This document shows, piece after piece, positions 42,415 to 51,239 of a stretch of 64,000 bases of DNA. The stretch is taken from positions 5,952,001 through 6,016,000 of the forward strand of contig NZ_CP088022.1 in assembly GCF_013373795.3 (NCBI RefSeq). The letters run 5' to 3'. A program made the translations under genes and the position numbers. The first letter of the stretch is position 1; each line of letters begins with the position of its first letter. The stretch is from Bradyrhizobium quebecense (GTDB taxonomy: Bacteria; Pseudomonadota; Alphaproteobacteria; Rhizobiales; Xanthobacteraceae). The notes beneath the pieces are model-generated. The model saw nothing but the letters and a program-made list of their open reading frames with translations, did no database searches and was not told the DNA's origin.

Positions 42415-42444
42415 GTCTGGATTGCGTCTCTGGCAGCGCGACGT

Positions 42445-42497
42445 TGAGCATTTTCTTCACGCAAACCGGGTGTCCACTTCGCTCGAAAACGCCCTAG
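42445..42497. repeat. Family C repeat, copy 5 (right half only)
   Basis: It has the words ATTTTCTTCACGCAAACCGG, CCACTTCGCTCGAAAACGC and the end CCTAG. CTA at 42494-42496 is the TAG stop of the TadE-like gene. Confidence 0.85.
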
Positions 42498-43135
42498 TAA
42501 GTCGAGCAGGTCGTCGGCATGGTGGCGGACGTCGGGGCATAGAACACGCAAACTGACTGCCGCGGCCGCGTAAAGGCAACGTCGCTGAGATTGATGCCGG
42601 CCTTGGCCATCACATACCCGATCGTCGGAACGTATTTGTAGCTCACTTCGCTGAAGATCAGATAGGTGCCAGCAACCAGCAGCGCCGACGGAACGATGCT
42701 TGTCACGATGTCACCCTGATTGCGGGTCGAGGCCGTCAGCGTGGCCTGCGTGGCGCCCGAGGCGATCGTCCCCGCCTTGCTCCACTGTATGTGCGCGATG
42801 TTGGAATTATCGACGTAGATCTCCGACAACGTGACCTTGGTCGGCGACGCATCGTAGGGCGTCATGATGCCGACGCTGGCGCTGAAGAAGTTTTGCAGGT
42901 CCGCATCCACCACCTGCGTCGCCTGCGAGGTGAGATCTGACGCGGCGCGCGCCATCAGTGTGACCTTGCGGTCGACCGCCACACCGGATGAAAATTCGAC
43001 GGTGCCGAAGAACATCACCAGCATCAGCGGCATGACAAAGGCAAACTCGACGGCTGCGAGGCCCCGGCGGTCATGCGCGAGAGCAGCAACCGAGCGCAGC
43101 AAGGCCGCAGACAGGGTTTTCACGACCTTGCTCAT
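42494..43135 (-). CDS. TadE/TadF-like pilus assembly protein (second)
   Basis: A 213-residue protein with the TadE-like N-terminus: basic RDRRGLAAVEFAFV-type signal followed by a membrane helix (MPLMLVMFFGTVEFSSGVAV) and a periplasmic tail with two cysteines near the end (SVCVFYAP, TTCSTY). TadE/F pseudopilins help assemble Flp pili. ATG 43135 overlaps the TGA of the upstream TadE gene. The stop codon is within a family C repeat. Confidence 0.85.
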   Translation of the reverse strand: MSKVVKTLSAALLRSVAALAHDRRGLAAVEFAFVMPLMLVMFFGTVEFSSGVAVDRKVTLMARAASDLTSQATQVVDADLQNFFSASVGIMTPYDASPTKVTLSEIYVDNSNIAHIQWSKAGTIASGATQATLTASTRNQGDIVTSIVPSALLVAGTYLIFSEVSYKYVPTIGYVMAKAGINLSDVAFTRPRQSVCVFYAPTSATMPTTCSTY

Positions 43136-43686
43136 GAGCATGTGGTCCCAGCCGTTCCGGACGGCTCGTTCTTGAATGTCGCGGTCGCGATCAGGAGCCG
43201 CTTGCCATTGGGAAGGTTCGAGGCGTTGAAGCCCAGCTGGGTGACAAACAGCTGCCATTGATAGAACAGCCGGACCACCACGACGTCGCCGTCCTTGCCG
43301 GGACACCATTTCACCTGGGTGGGATCGGTGATCGGCGTGATGTTGACGCTGCTAAAGCCTGTCGCAGACGGATAGCTGCGGACGTCGACATAGATGCCGT
43401 TGGTGCAGTCGAACAGCGCATTGGTCTGGCCACAGACGTAGCTCTTGAACTGCGCTTGGGTATAGCTTGCGCCCTGGGCCTGTCCGGTCATGATGAAGCG
43501 AGACGAGTCCTGCGTCACCGTCTCGAGCACCTGGCTCGCAAAGAAGATCATTGCCACTTCGATGATCGCAAAGAGCAGCCCGAAAAACAGCGGCGCGACC
43601 AGCGCGAATTCGACCGCGGTCACACCACTGCGGTTACGGCGAAAGCGACGGAGGAGGCGTGCAAGACAATGAGCGGGCAACGGCAT
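43132..43686 (-). CDS. tadE: TadE-like pseudopilin
   Basis: A 184-residue protein: basic leader LARLLRRFRRNRSGVTAVEF ALVAPLFFGLLF followed by a membrane helix. This is the TadE signature, with Gly-Val-Thr-Ala-Val-Glu-Phe at the prepilin-like site. The periplasmic part has five cysteines (VCGQTNALFDC, WCPGKDGD, TTCS). ATG 43686 has GGGGTCG upstream. It is translationally coupled to the second TadE-like gene. Confidence 0.87.
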   Translation of the reverse strand: MPLPAHCLARLLRRFRRNRSGVTAVEFALVAPLFFGLLFAIIEVAMIFFASQVLETVTQDSSRFIMTGQAQGASYTQAQFKSYVCGQTNALFDCTNGIYVDVRSYPSATGFSSVNITPITDPTQVKWCPGKDGDVVVVRLFYQWQLFVTQLGFNASNLPNGKRLLIATATFKNEPSGTAGTTCS

Positions 43687-43857
43687 CAACGACCCCGGAT
43701 CAACATGGTGGCAACAACTACCCAAGAGTCATTGTCGAAGTATTTCGCCGGATCGAGACAGAGCGACCCGATCCGTTAGGCCTTTATTAAGCATGTCGGA
43801 CGAGCCGCCTGCGATCGACCAAGGCCCCGGCGTGTGAAGCGCCCGAGCGGACGCACG

Positions 43858-44364
43858 TCAGTTCTGCGGCTTCGCGGCGCCGCCCGAACCGGAGGCCTGA
43901 TTGTTGAGCGTACCGGCCTGTTCCATCGTCGTCTTGAAATAGGCGTCGCCGTCGCCGAGGGTGATGCGGCGCTGACAAACCGGCATGCAGCTATAGGTCT
44001 CGCGATCGATGCCGCGATAGACGGTGACCAACTGATCGGACGGACCTTCGACCTGGATCTGGCGATCCACCAGAACCTGGCCGGAGCGGTCGAGTGCGAT
44101 GAAATTGGTCGCGCCATAACCCTTGCCGGTCACCACGACAACCCCGCCATTCTGCAGGGTGACGTCGGCGATCAGGGGATTACCGACCACGATCGTGGCG
44201 ATGCCGCCGGGCAGCCTGACGAGCTTGGCCTGATCGACATTGACCGCGATCCGGTCGGGATCCGGCGCTGCCGTTGCGAGTGCTGGCCCCAGCAGCATGG
44301 CTGCGGCCATCGAGATGAAGCCAATGCGCGTGACGGCGCGAATACGCTGGGACTGAAACGACAT
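43858..44364 (-). CDS. Pilus formation protein N-terminal-domain protein (CpaC N-domain-like)
   Basis: A 168-residue exported protein (signal to about residue 32, ending ALATAAP) with a single secretin-type N-terminal domain: RIAVNVDQAKLVRLPGGIAT, IVVGNPLIADVTLQNG, GVVVVTGKGYGATNFIALD. This domain opens CpaC (compare VGKSIVIDLPRDIKDVLVAD in the full secretin at 48994-50478), but here it is alone, without the secretin domain. It may accompany the Tad secretin. It sits upstream of the TadE pair. Confidence 0.8.
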   Translation of the reverse strand: MSFQSQRIRAVTRIGFISMAAAMLLGPALATAAPDPDRIAVNVDQAKLVRLPGGIATIVVGNPLIADVTLQNGGVVVVTGKGYGATNFIALDRSGQVLVDRQIQVEGPSDQLVTVYRGIDRETYSCMPVCQRRITLGDGDAYFKTTMEQAGTLNNQASGSGGAAKPQN

Positions 44365-44632
44365 ACTCTACCCCGGGACGTTAACTGGCCGGCAAAGACG
44401 ATACGCTGCGGACCGGCGCCCGACGCTGGCAAATCTGACGGCAATTCATTTAGGAAGAGCAAAGATCGACCGCCGAATTGCGCGGATGTCGCGACTTCCC
44501 GAGCGGACCGGCCAACCGTCCGGTACCTCGCGCAGGACTATCCGGTCGCCGATCCCGTCGTCCTGCCATTGGGCGGGAAGCGGTGCGCTTATGGCAATCT
44601 TAGGAGTCTCCAAAGCAGTGGCTGCGGCGGCT

Positions 44633-46078
44633 TCAACTGGCGGCGCGGACGTGGACGACCACGCGCTCATCGGCGTAGAGGCGCTGCCATCCTCCGATGT
44701 GATCCAGCAATCTGGACGCCGGCGTGGTCGGATCGAGCATCACCGCATCGATGTCATGGGTCGCGAGCAGATTGAGGAAACCGTTGACGTCCTTGAGCTG
44801 AAGCGCGCGGGCCAAGCTCATGCCGAACGCCTCGCCGTAGAGTTCGGCACGCCCGTCGATGAAAACAGGCATCTGGCGCCAGATCAGGTAGCCGCCGAAC
44901 TGCAGATCGTTGAGCACGCGCCTGACGTTGTGCACCTTCATCGCGTCGACGGCGGCAACCGGCGAATAGGTCGGCGGTGGCGATATGACCTGGCGCGCGG
45001 CAACGAGTGCGGTCCACGCGCAAAGCCCGACGATAAGGATCGCGGCCGGAGCAACTCTCGGGCGGACGGGGCTAGCGGCACGCAGCCCGAACTGGGTGGC
45101 GACCGGCGTCAGCACGGCCAGCGGCAGCAGCAGGGCGAGCAGCTCGAGATTTCTGACATGGGACAGCGCCATATGCAGCAGGCCCAGCACCAGGATGATT
45201 CGCGGCAGCGGCAACCTCGCCCCGCAATAAAGCGCAGCGCCGAGCAGGCCGAGGATCGATAGTCCAAACGGGTCGATCTCGCCGAACGTCGCCGGCCTCC
45301 ACTCCGCGATGAGATGCAACAATTCACCGAGGCCGAGAATCCTGAGCGAGGCGAGGATCGAGCCCCAGCCATAGGGGGTCACGCAGCACGCAGCCAGTGC
45401 GCCGATGCCGAACGCCCCCCAGCGCAGCGCCAGCGCCAGCCTCTGGGCCGGCAAGGCATTCCACATCGCATCGAGCGCAAATGCGCCGGCCAGGACCAAA
45501 CCGAACAGGAAGCCGCCGTGCAGATTGGCCCACAGCGCGATCAGCGGCAGCAGCCAGAACGAGGGCGCCTTGCGGCCTTCGCTGGCGGTCATCAGGCCGT
45601 TCGCCCAGACGATCATAATGGGCATAGCCAGCACATGCGGACGGGCCAGCAGGTGCCCGCAGGTCAGAACCAGCGCCGCGAGGGCGATCAGGCTCGCGTA
45701 GACCGCCGGCAGCGCGCGGCTGAGGATGGCGGTGAGCAGCGCGAAGCTGGCAGCGGCACAGGCGGCGGCCAGCGCCGCCGGACCGGTCCACCCGGCGAGG
45801 TCATAGGCCTTCGCGAACAGAACCTGCGACAGCCAGGACGACGACACCCACGGCTCACCGGCCTTGGTGAAGGAATAGATGTCGACGGACGGCAGCGTGC
45901 GATGGTCGAGGATCCAGCGGCCGACGGCAATCTGCCAGTAGGTGTCGGAATCGGCGAGCAGCCTGTCGCCGACGAACAGCAGCAGCGCATAAACGCCGCA
46001 CGCCATCCAGAACCAGGCCGGAAGCTCGGCGAACACGGAGGTTTTCGCGCGCGGGAAGGTCGCGGTCTCAGCGCTCAT
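44633..46078 (-). CDS. Polytopic membrane protein, GT-C glycosyltransferase-like
   Basis: A 481-residue protein with about ten to twelve membrane helices and an early extracytoplasmic loop DSDTYWQIAVGRWILDHRTL PSVDIYSFTKAG, with acidic residues after helix 1. This is the general plan of GT-C fold glycosyltransferases, as is the soluble C-terminal part (FIDGRAELYGEAF). I cannot assign a donor or acceptor. The gene overlaps none and follows the hydroxylase by 24 bases. The gap 44365-44632 has no gene. A role in pilus or envelope glycosylation would be guesswork. Confidence 0.7.
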   Translation of the reverse strand: MSAETATFPRAKTSVFAELPAWFWMACGVYALLLFVGDRLLADSDTYWQIAVGRWILDHRTLPSVDIYSFTKAGEPWVSSSWLSQVLFAKAYDLAGWTGPAALAAACAAASFALLTAILSRALPAVYASLIALAALVLTCGHLLARPHVLAMPIMIVWANGLMTASEGRKAPSFWLLPLIALWANLHGGFLFGLVLAGAFALDAMWNALPAQRLALALRWGAFGIGALAACCVTPYGWGSILASLRILGLGELLHLIAEWRPATFGEIDPFGLSILGLLGAALYCGARLPLPRIILVLGLLHMALSHVRNLELLALLLPLAVLTPVATQFGLRAASPVRPRVAPAAILIVGLCAWTALVAARQVISPPPTYSPVAAVDAMKVHNVRRVLNDLQFGGYLIWRQMPVFIDGRAELYGEAFGMSLARALQLKDVNGFLNLLATHDIDAVMLDPTTPASRLLDHIGGWQRLYADERVVVHVRAAS

Positions 46079-46102
46079 GATCGCACCGGCCGGCTGGCGG
46101 CG

Positions 46103-46933
46103 TCATTGCCGGAACGGATAGGCCAACTGTCCGCCGATCTCGGACGGCACGCCCTGCTCGGCATCGACGCCGTAATCTTCCGGAAGCTTGCCTTCGGGCA
46201 TCCGGAACGTTCCGAACAGAATATCCCAGAGCGGAAACGTGCCAGCGAAATTGGTGTCGCCGCCTTCCTCGAGCCCGGTGTGATGCCAGCGGTGAAACAC
46301 CGGCGTCGCGATCACGTATTTGAACGGGCCGAGCGTCCAGTTCAGGTTGGCGTGCACGAATGCCGAATGGAAGGTGGTGAACGGGCCGACCCACAGCATG
46401 ATGTTCGGCGAGATGCCCGCCATCAGCAGGATCACATCGACAGTGATCGTGCCGATCAGAAGATTGACCGGATGGAAGCGTGCCGCCGAGATCCATTCAA
46501 GATCCTCGGAGGAGTGATGAATGGCGTGGTACTTCCAGAAGCCGCCGCCATGGAACATCCGATGCAGCCAGTACAGCATGAAATCGGAGGCGACGAGGAA
46601 GATAATGGACTGCAACCAGAGCGGAAGCTGCGCCAGAGGGCCATGTCCATTCTCGTAGAACGCGATCAGATCGTCGGCGTCGTGAACGTTGAACACCACG
46701 GCTGCGCCCACCACCAGGAGCCCGATCCGCAGCACGCGGGCGAGCACCGGCACGAAGAACCAGTAGCAGATGTCGGTGACCAGCTCACGCTTCTGCCACC
46801 ACGGCTTGCCGGGATTGCAGGCCCAGAAATGAGTGAGCACCGTGAAGAACAGCGCCAGCGCGATCGTGATCGGCACCACCTTCATCATCGTCTGGCCGAT
46901 CATCTCGATGACTTCAAAGGGAAGGCTGGGCAT
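46103..46933 (-). CDS. Fatty acid hydroxylase / sterol desaturase family protein
   Basis: A 276-residue membrane protein with the diiron His clusters HRMFH, HAIHHSS, HANLNW and HRWHHTG and about four membrane helices. This family hydroxylates or desaturates fatty acyl chains, carotenoids or sterol/hopanoid-type lipids. ATG 46933 has GATGAGG upstream; ATG 46960 is an alternative. It appears to be co-transcribed with the polytopic protein gene. The 278 bases to the flp gene (46934-47211) carry the divergent promoters. Confidence 0.9.
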   Translation of the reverse strand: MPSLPFEVIEMIGQTMMKVVPITIALALFFTVLTHFWACNPGKPWWQKRELVTDICYWFFVPVLARVLRIGLLVVGAAVVFNVHDADDLIAFYENGHGPLAQLPLWLQSIIFLVASDFMLYWLHRMFHGGGFWKYHAIHHSSEDLEWISAARFHPVNLLIGTITVDVILLMAGISPNIMLWVGPFTTFHSAFVHANLNWTLGPFKYVIATPVFHRWHHTGLEEGGDTNFAGTFPLWDILFGTFRMPEGKLPEDYGVDAEQGVPSEIGGQLAYPFRQ

Positions 46934-47211
46934 GACGGCCTCATCTGACGGAAGCCCCATGGGTATAGATGTGCGCTTAAGGAGCCGTGAACAGGTGCCG
47001 ACAGCGGGCCCCGGCAACAATCTGCAATCTTAGCGGACCGCTTAATTCCAAATTTACTGTGCGCAACAACTGCGGGTTCCCGCTGTGTTTATACGATCAA
47101 ATTAACTGCGCCGAAATTGTCGAACCGTAGGGTGCCGCAATGGTCACGGTGCTGAGAACGCCGGCGAGACCAAACCTAGTTCGACCAGCCACGTGTACAC
47201 AGGAGTTACTT

Positions 47212-47376
47212 ATGAAGAACCTCGTCTCGCGCTTCGTGAAGGATGAGTCGGGCGCGACCGCCATCGAATACGGCCTGATCGCCACCGGTATCGCGATCGC
47301 GATCATCGCTGCAGTCAACGGCGTCGGCACCAAGCTCTCGGGCACCTTCAACACGGTCGCCAGCTCGCTGAAGTAA
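47212..47376 (+). CDS. flp: Flp-type pilin
   Basis: A 54-residue prepilin: leader MKNLVSRFVKDESG ends before ATAIEYGLIATGIAIAIIAA, the Flp motif with G/ATAIEYGLI cleavage and a Glu-Tyr pair. It is the major subunit of Tad (tight adherence) pili, cleaved by the CpaA prepilin peptidase encoded next. ACAGGAG precedes the ATG. It stands alone with its own terminator, which suits high-level expression. Confidence 0.96.
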   Translation: MKNLVSRFVKDESGATAIEYGLIATGIAIAIIAAVNGVGTKLSGTFNTVASSLK

Positions 47377-47399
47377 TCCGGTTCCCAGGAACTCGCATC

Positions 47400-47433
47400 A
47401 AAGGTCCCGGCACCCCCGGGACCTTTGCTATTT
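47400..47433 (+). terminator. Intrinsic terminator of flp
   Basis: The 11-bp stem AAAGGTCCCGG / CCGGGACCTTT is followed by GCTATTT, 24 bases after the pilin stop. It would make the pilin mRNA separate from or in excess of the cpa mRNA. Confidence 0.85.
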
Positions 47434-47546
47434 GGCGCACCGGCCGTCGGCGCCTTGATGGCGACCACGGCGGCCTTTCCCGATTGTTCACCATTGGCCG
47501 CTAGCGTCGGGTCTCGACCGCAGCTCCAGCTTGACGGCATGAATCC

Positions 47547-48083
47547 ATGATCCTCGACATCGCACGTTTGATGCTGTTTCCGGCCCTGATGGCCTTCGCG
47601 GCGGCGAGCGATCTCTTGACCATGACGATCCCGAACCGGATCTCGCTGGCGCTGGCGGCCGGCTTCTTCGTCCTGGCGCCGCTGACCGGGATGGACGTGC
47701 ACGAGATCCTCAGCCATGCCGGCGCGGGCGCGCTGGTTCTGGTGGTGGCATTCGGCATGTTTGCGATGGGCTGGGTCGGTGGCGGAGACGCCAAGGTCGC
47801 GGCCGCGGCCGGCCTGTGGTTCGGGTTCGAGCATCTGCTCCCCTATCTGGTCTTCGCATCGCTGTTCGGCGGCGCGCTGACGGTGCTGCTGCTGCAGCTC
47901 CGGCAATGGCCGCTACCCTACGCGCTCGCGAACCAGGCCTGGCTCAGCCGCCTGCACGACAAGCAGACCGGAATTCCCTACGGCATCGCACTCGCCCTCG
48001 GCCCTGCTGATCTATCCCGAGACGGACTGGATCAAGACGATCGATCTCGCGCACTTCGCCATGCGCTGAGAAAGCAGCGGTAA
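47547..48083 (+). CDS. cpaA: Prepilin peptidase CpaA, C-terminus frameshifted
   Basis: A 178-residue reading as given. The type IV prepilin peptidase fold is clear, with the catalytic aspartates Asp22 (ASDLLTMTIPNRI) and Asp81 (GGGDAKVAAAAG). After GIPYGIALAL (about residue 151, near 47998) the frame diverges into a Pro/Arg-rich tail. A +1-type shift there restores ALLIYPETDWIKTIDLAHFA MR and a TGA at 48067-48069, the normal membrane helix and end. This is either a sequencing error in a CG-rich stretch (loss of a CG pair in CTCGGCC) or a real mutation. Both catalytic residues are before the shift. Confidence 0.88.
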   Translation: MILDIARLMLFPALMAFAAASDLLTMTIPNRISLALAAGFFVLAPLTGMDVHEILSHAGAGALVLVVAFGMFAMGWVGGGDAKVAAAAGLWFGFEHLLPYLVFASLFGGALTVLLLQLRQWPLPYALANQAWLSRLHDKQTGIPYGIALALGPADLSRDGLDQDDRSRALRHALRKQR

Positions 48084-48196
48084 CCGCCCGTTAAGGCGAT
48101 ATAGATACGCCTCATTAACCATGCTTTGACGAATAGCTGGTCAACTCCCATCACGGCGGCGGCAGCGTCGCGGCGTCATGTGGAAAGTGAAGCGTA

Positions 48197-48991
48197 ATGG
48201 ATAAGGCCCGCATTCTGGTCCTGGCAATCGCAGGCTGCGCCGGCCTTGCGGCGCTCTATTTGGCGAGCGGAAGCGACGACAAGCCGGCGCCGGCTCCGCC
48301 GGTCGCGCAGCTGCCCACCGTCGACATCCTGGTCGCGAAAACCGACATCGGCCTCGGCCAGGCCGTGAAGCCCGAAGATTTGCAATGGCAGACCTGGCCG
48401 GCGGCAACCGCCAGCGCCAGCTTCATGCGCAGGGACAGCAACGCCGAAGCGATCAAGGACGTGACCGGCTCGATCGCGCGCGCCCCGTTCATCCAGGGCG
48501 AACCGATTCGCGAGCAGAAGCTCGTCAAGGCCGACGGCAGCGGCTTCATGGCTGCGATCCTGCCGACCGGCATGCGGGCGGTATCGACCGAAATCTCACC
48601 CGAGACCGGCGCCGGCGGCTTCATCCTGCCGAATGACCGGGTCGACGTCCTGCTGTCGAAGCGGGACAAGAATCCGGACCGCAGCGGCGCCGACATCGTC
48701 AACTCCGAGGTGATCCTGACCAACGTTCGCGTGCTCGCGATCGACCAGGCACCGAAGGAAAAGGACGGCACCAACGCGCTGATCGGCAAGACGGTGACGC
48801 TGGAGCTGAAACCCGAACAGACCGAGACGCTGGCGCGCGCGCGCCAGAGCGGCGTCCTGTCGCTGGCGCTGCGCAGCATCGCCGACAACAACGCGCCCGA
48901 AACCAGGACCGACGACAACCGGCAGAGGCGTGGTGACACGATCAACGTCATCCGCTTTGGCGTTGCCAACCAGGCGACGATGCAGAAGTGA
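48197..48991 (+). CDS. cpaB: Tad pilus assembly protein CpaB/RcpC
   Basis: A 264-residue protein with an N-terminal membrane anchor (ILVLAIAGCAGLAALYLASG) and the SAF/RcpC domain (VDILVAKTDIGLGQAVKPED, then GPFIQGEPIREQKL-like segment, AVSTEISPETGAGGFILPND RVDVLL). It is periplasmic and stabilises the secretin pore. It is first of a compact cpaBCDEF-tadBC series. Confidence 0.93.
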   Translation: MDKARILVLAIAGCAGLAALYLASGSDDKPAPAPPVAQLPTVDILVAKTDIGLGQAVKPEDLQWQTWPAATASASFMRRDSNAEAIKDVTGSIARAPFIQGEPIREQKLVKADGSGFMAAILPTGMRAVSTEISPETGAGGFILPNDRVDVLLSKRDKNPDRSGADIVNSEVILTNVRVLAIDQAPKEKDGTNALIGKTVTLELKPEQTETLARARQSGVLSLALRSIADNNAPETRTDDNRQRRGDTINVIRFGVANQATMQK

Positions 48992-48993
48992 CC

Positions 48994-50478
48994 ATGAGGA
49001 CACACGTGATGAAGGGCGGGGCAACTCAACGGACGATGCGGGCCTTCATGGTCCGCGCATTGTCGTTCTCGGCCGTCGCGGCGCTCACGCTCAATCCGGC
49101 GCTGACACCGGTGGTGGCGAGCGATTACCGCACCGCGCCAGCCCCTGCCGCATCGACCGATGGCGGCCAGATGAATGCCCGCTTCCTCTCGCTCGGCGTC
49201 GGCAAATCGATCGTGATCGACCTGCCCAGGGACATCAAGGACGTGCTGGTCGCCGATCCCAAGATCGCCAATGCCGTGGTTCGCTCGGCGCAACGCGCCT
49301 ACATCATCGGCGCGACGGTCGGCCAGACCAACATCGTGTTCTTCGACGCCGCCGGCCAGCAGATCGCGGCCTATGACATCGCGGTCAAGCGCGATCTCAA
49401 CGGCGTGCGCGCCGCGCTGCGCGCGGCACTGCCGAATTCCGATATCCAGATCGAGGGCGTCGGCGACGGCGTGATGCTGAGCGGAAGCGCAGCGAGCCCG
49501 ATCGACGCGCAGCAGGCCGGCGAGATCGCCACGCGGCTGGTCGGCGGCCCCGACAAGGTCGTGAACTCGATCACGGTTCGCGGCCGCGACCAGGTGATGC
49601 TGAAGGTCACGGTTGCCGAAGTCTCGCGCAGCCTGATCAAGCAGCTCGGCATCGACCTCACCGCGAACCTCAACTACGGCACGACCGTGGTAAAATTCGC
49701 CAACAGCAACCCGTTCACCGCTAACAGCTCACCGCTCGTGGCGGGCAACGCGCTCACCACATCGTTCGGATCGTCGGTGTCGGCGACGATCCGCGCCATG
49801 GAAAGCGCCGGCGTCGTGCGGACGCTCGCCGAACCGAACCTGACCGCGATATCAGGCGAATCGGCGACCTTCATCTCGGGCGGCGAGTTTCCAATTCCGA
49901 CCGGCGTGACCTGTCAGACCTCGTCGACGGGCGCGATCGGGAATTGCGTCCAGACCGTCAGCTTCAAGAAATTCGGCATTTCGCTCAACTTCACGCCGGT
50001 GGTGCTGACCGAGGGGCGCATCAGTCTGCGGGTGATGACGGAAGTGTCGGAAGTCTCGACCGAGAACGCGCTGACCGGCGGCGCGGGTGGAACGACGATC
50101 CCTTCGATCAAGACCCGCCGCGCCGAGACCACGCTGGAAATTCCCTCGGGCGGCTCGATGGCCATGGCCGGCCTGATCCAGGACCAGACCAAGCAGGCGA
50201 TCAACGGCCTTCCCGGGCTGGCGTCGCTGCCCGTGCTCGGCACGCTGTTCCGCAGCCGCGACTTCGTCAACAACCAGACCGAGCTGATGGTTCTGGTGAC
50301 GCCCTATGTCGTTCGCGCCGTGGCGCAGAAGGACCTGTCGCGTCCGGATGACGGCTTTGCAAACGCGTCCGATCCGCAGGCCGACCTGCTCGGCAGCATC
50401 AACCGCGTCTACGGTGTGCCTGGCCGCACCGAGCCGGCGCGGAATTACCGCGGCACCTACGGCTTCATTACCGACTGA
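48994..50478 (+). CDS. cpaC: Tad pilus secretin CpaC/RcpA
   Basis: A protein of about 494 residues. It has a signal peptide near the N-terminus (RALSFSAVAALTLNPALTPV), a pilus N-domain (SLGVGKSIVIDLPRDIKDVL), a BON-like domain, and the secretin core (ATFISGGEFPIPTGVTCQTS, NFTPVVLTEGRISLRVMTEV, GGSMAMAGLIQDQTKQAING LPGLASLPVLGTLF). It forms the outer membrane pore for Flp pili. Starts at 48988 (GTG), 48994 and 49009 are possible. Confidence 0.95.
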   Translation: MRTHVMKGGATQRTMRAFMVRALSFSAVAALTLNPALTPVVASDYRTAPAPAASTDGGQMNARFLSLGVGKSIVIDLPRDIKDVLVADPKIANAVVRSAQRAYIIGATVGQTNIVFFDAAGQQIAAYDIAVKRDLNGVRAALRAALPNSDIQIEGVGDGVMLSGSAASPIDAQQAGEIATRLVGGPDKVVNSITVRGRDQVMLKVTVAEVSRSLIKQLGIDLTANLNYGTTVVKFANSNPFTANSSPLVAGNALTTSFGSSVSATIRAMESAGVVRTLAEPNLTAISGESATFISGGEFPIPTGVTCQTSSTGAIGNCVQTVSFKKFGISLNFTPVVLTEGRISLRVMTEVSEVSTENALTGGAGGTTIPSIKTRRAETTLEIPSGGSMAMAGLIQDQTKQAINGLPGLASLPVLGTLFRSRDFVNNQTELMVLVTPYVVRAVAQKDLSRPDDGFANASDPQADLLGSINRVYGVPGRTEPARNYRGTYGFITD

Positions 50479-50486
50479 GGCGGACG

Positions 50487-51239
50487 ATGACACAGACCAC
50501 ACCCAGAACATCCGCCGATTACAAGCGCACCGCCGGTCTCGCCGGAGCGCTCGTCGGCCTTGCCATGACGCTCGGCGCCTGCCAGCACGCCGCCGACAAC
50601 AGTTTCGCGATGGCAGACTCGCCGGCCGACTATCGCCAGCGTCACCCGATCGCGGTGACCGAGGCGGATCGCTCGATCGTGGTCTTCGTCGGCCGCAGTC
50701 GCGGCGGCCTGACCGCCGAGCAGCGCGCAGAGGTGATGGGAATGGCGCAGGACTGGATGCGTGAGGGCACCGGCGCCGTCACCATCGACGTTCCCGCCGA
50801 CACGCCGAACGCCCGGCCCGCGCAGGAATCGTTGCGCGAGATCCAGGCGACCTTCGCCGCCGCCGGCGTGCCGCCGCGCGGGATCCTCGTGCGCAAGTAC
50901 CATCCCGAGAATCCGCGCCTGATGCCTGCGATCCGCGTGAACTATCCAAAGATGAAAGCGGAGGCCGGACCGTGCGGCCTGTGGCCGGAAGATCTCGGCC
51001 CGTCGATGCACAACGGTTCCTACATCCAGAACAAGCAATACTACAATTTCGGCTGCGCCAATCAGCGCAACCTCGCAGCCATGGTCGAAGACCCGACTGA
51101 CCTCGTGCAGCCACGCGCGGAGACCCCTGCCTACACGTCGCGCCGCAATATCGCCTTCGACAAGTATCGCAAGGGCACCACCACCGCCACGACGTATCCC
51201 GAGTCCGACAGGGCCAAGCTAAGCGACACAGGAAAATGA
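50487..51239 (+). CDS. cpaD: Tad pilus lipoprotein CpaD
   Basis: A 250-residue protein with a lipoprotein signal (VGLAMTLGACQHAADNS, lipobox LGAC) and the CpaD domain (RHPIAVTEADRSIVVFVGRS, then ILVRKYHPENPRLMPAIRVN and FGCANQRNLAAMVEDPTDLV). It is anchored in the outer membrane with the secretin. It lies nine bases after cpaC and overlaps cpaE by four (ATGA). Confidence 0.93.
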   Translation: MTQTTPRTSADYKRTAGLAGALVGLAMTLGACQHAADNSFAMADSPADYRQRHPIAVTEADRSIVVFVGRSRGGLTAEQRAEVMGMAQDWMREGTGAVTIDVPADTPNARPAQESLREIQATFAAAGVPPRGILVRKYHPENPRLMPAIRVNYPKMKAEAGPCGLWPEDLGPSMHNGSYIQNKQYYNFGCANQRNLAAMVEDPTDLVQPRAETPAYTSRRNIAFDKYRKGTTTATTYPESDRAKLSDTGK

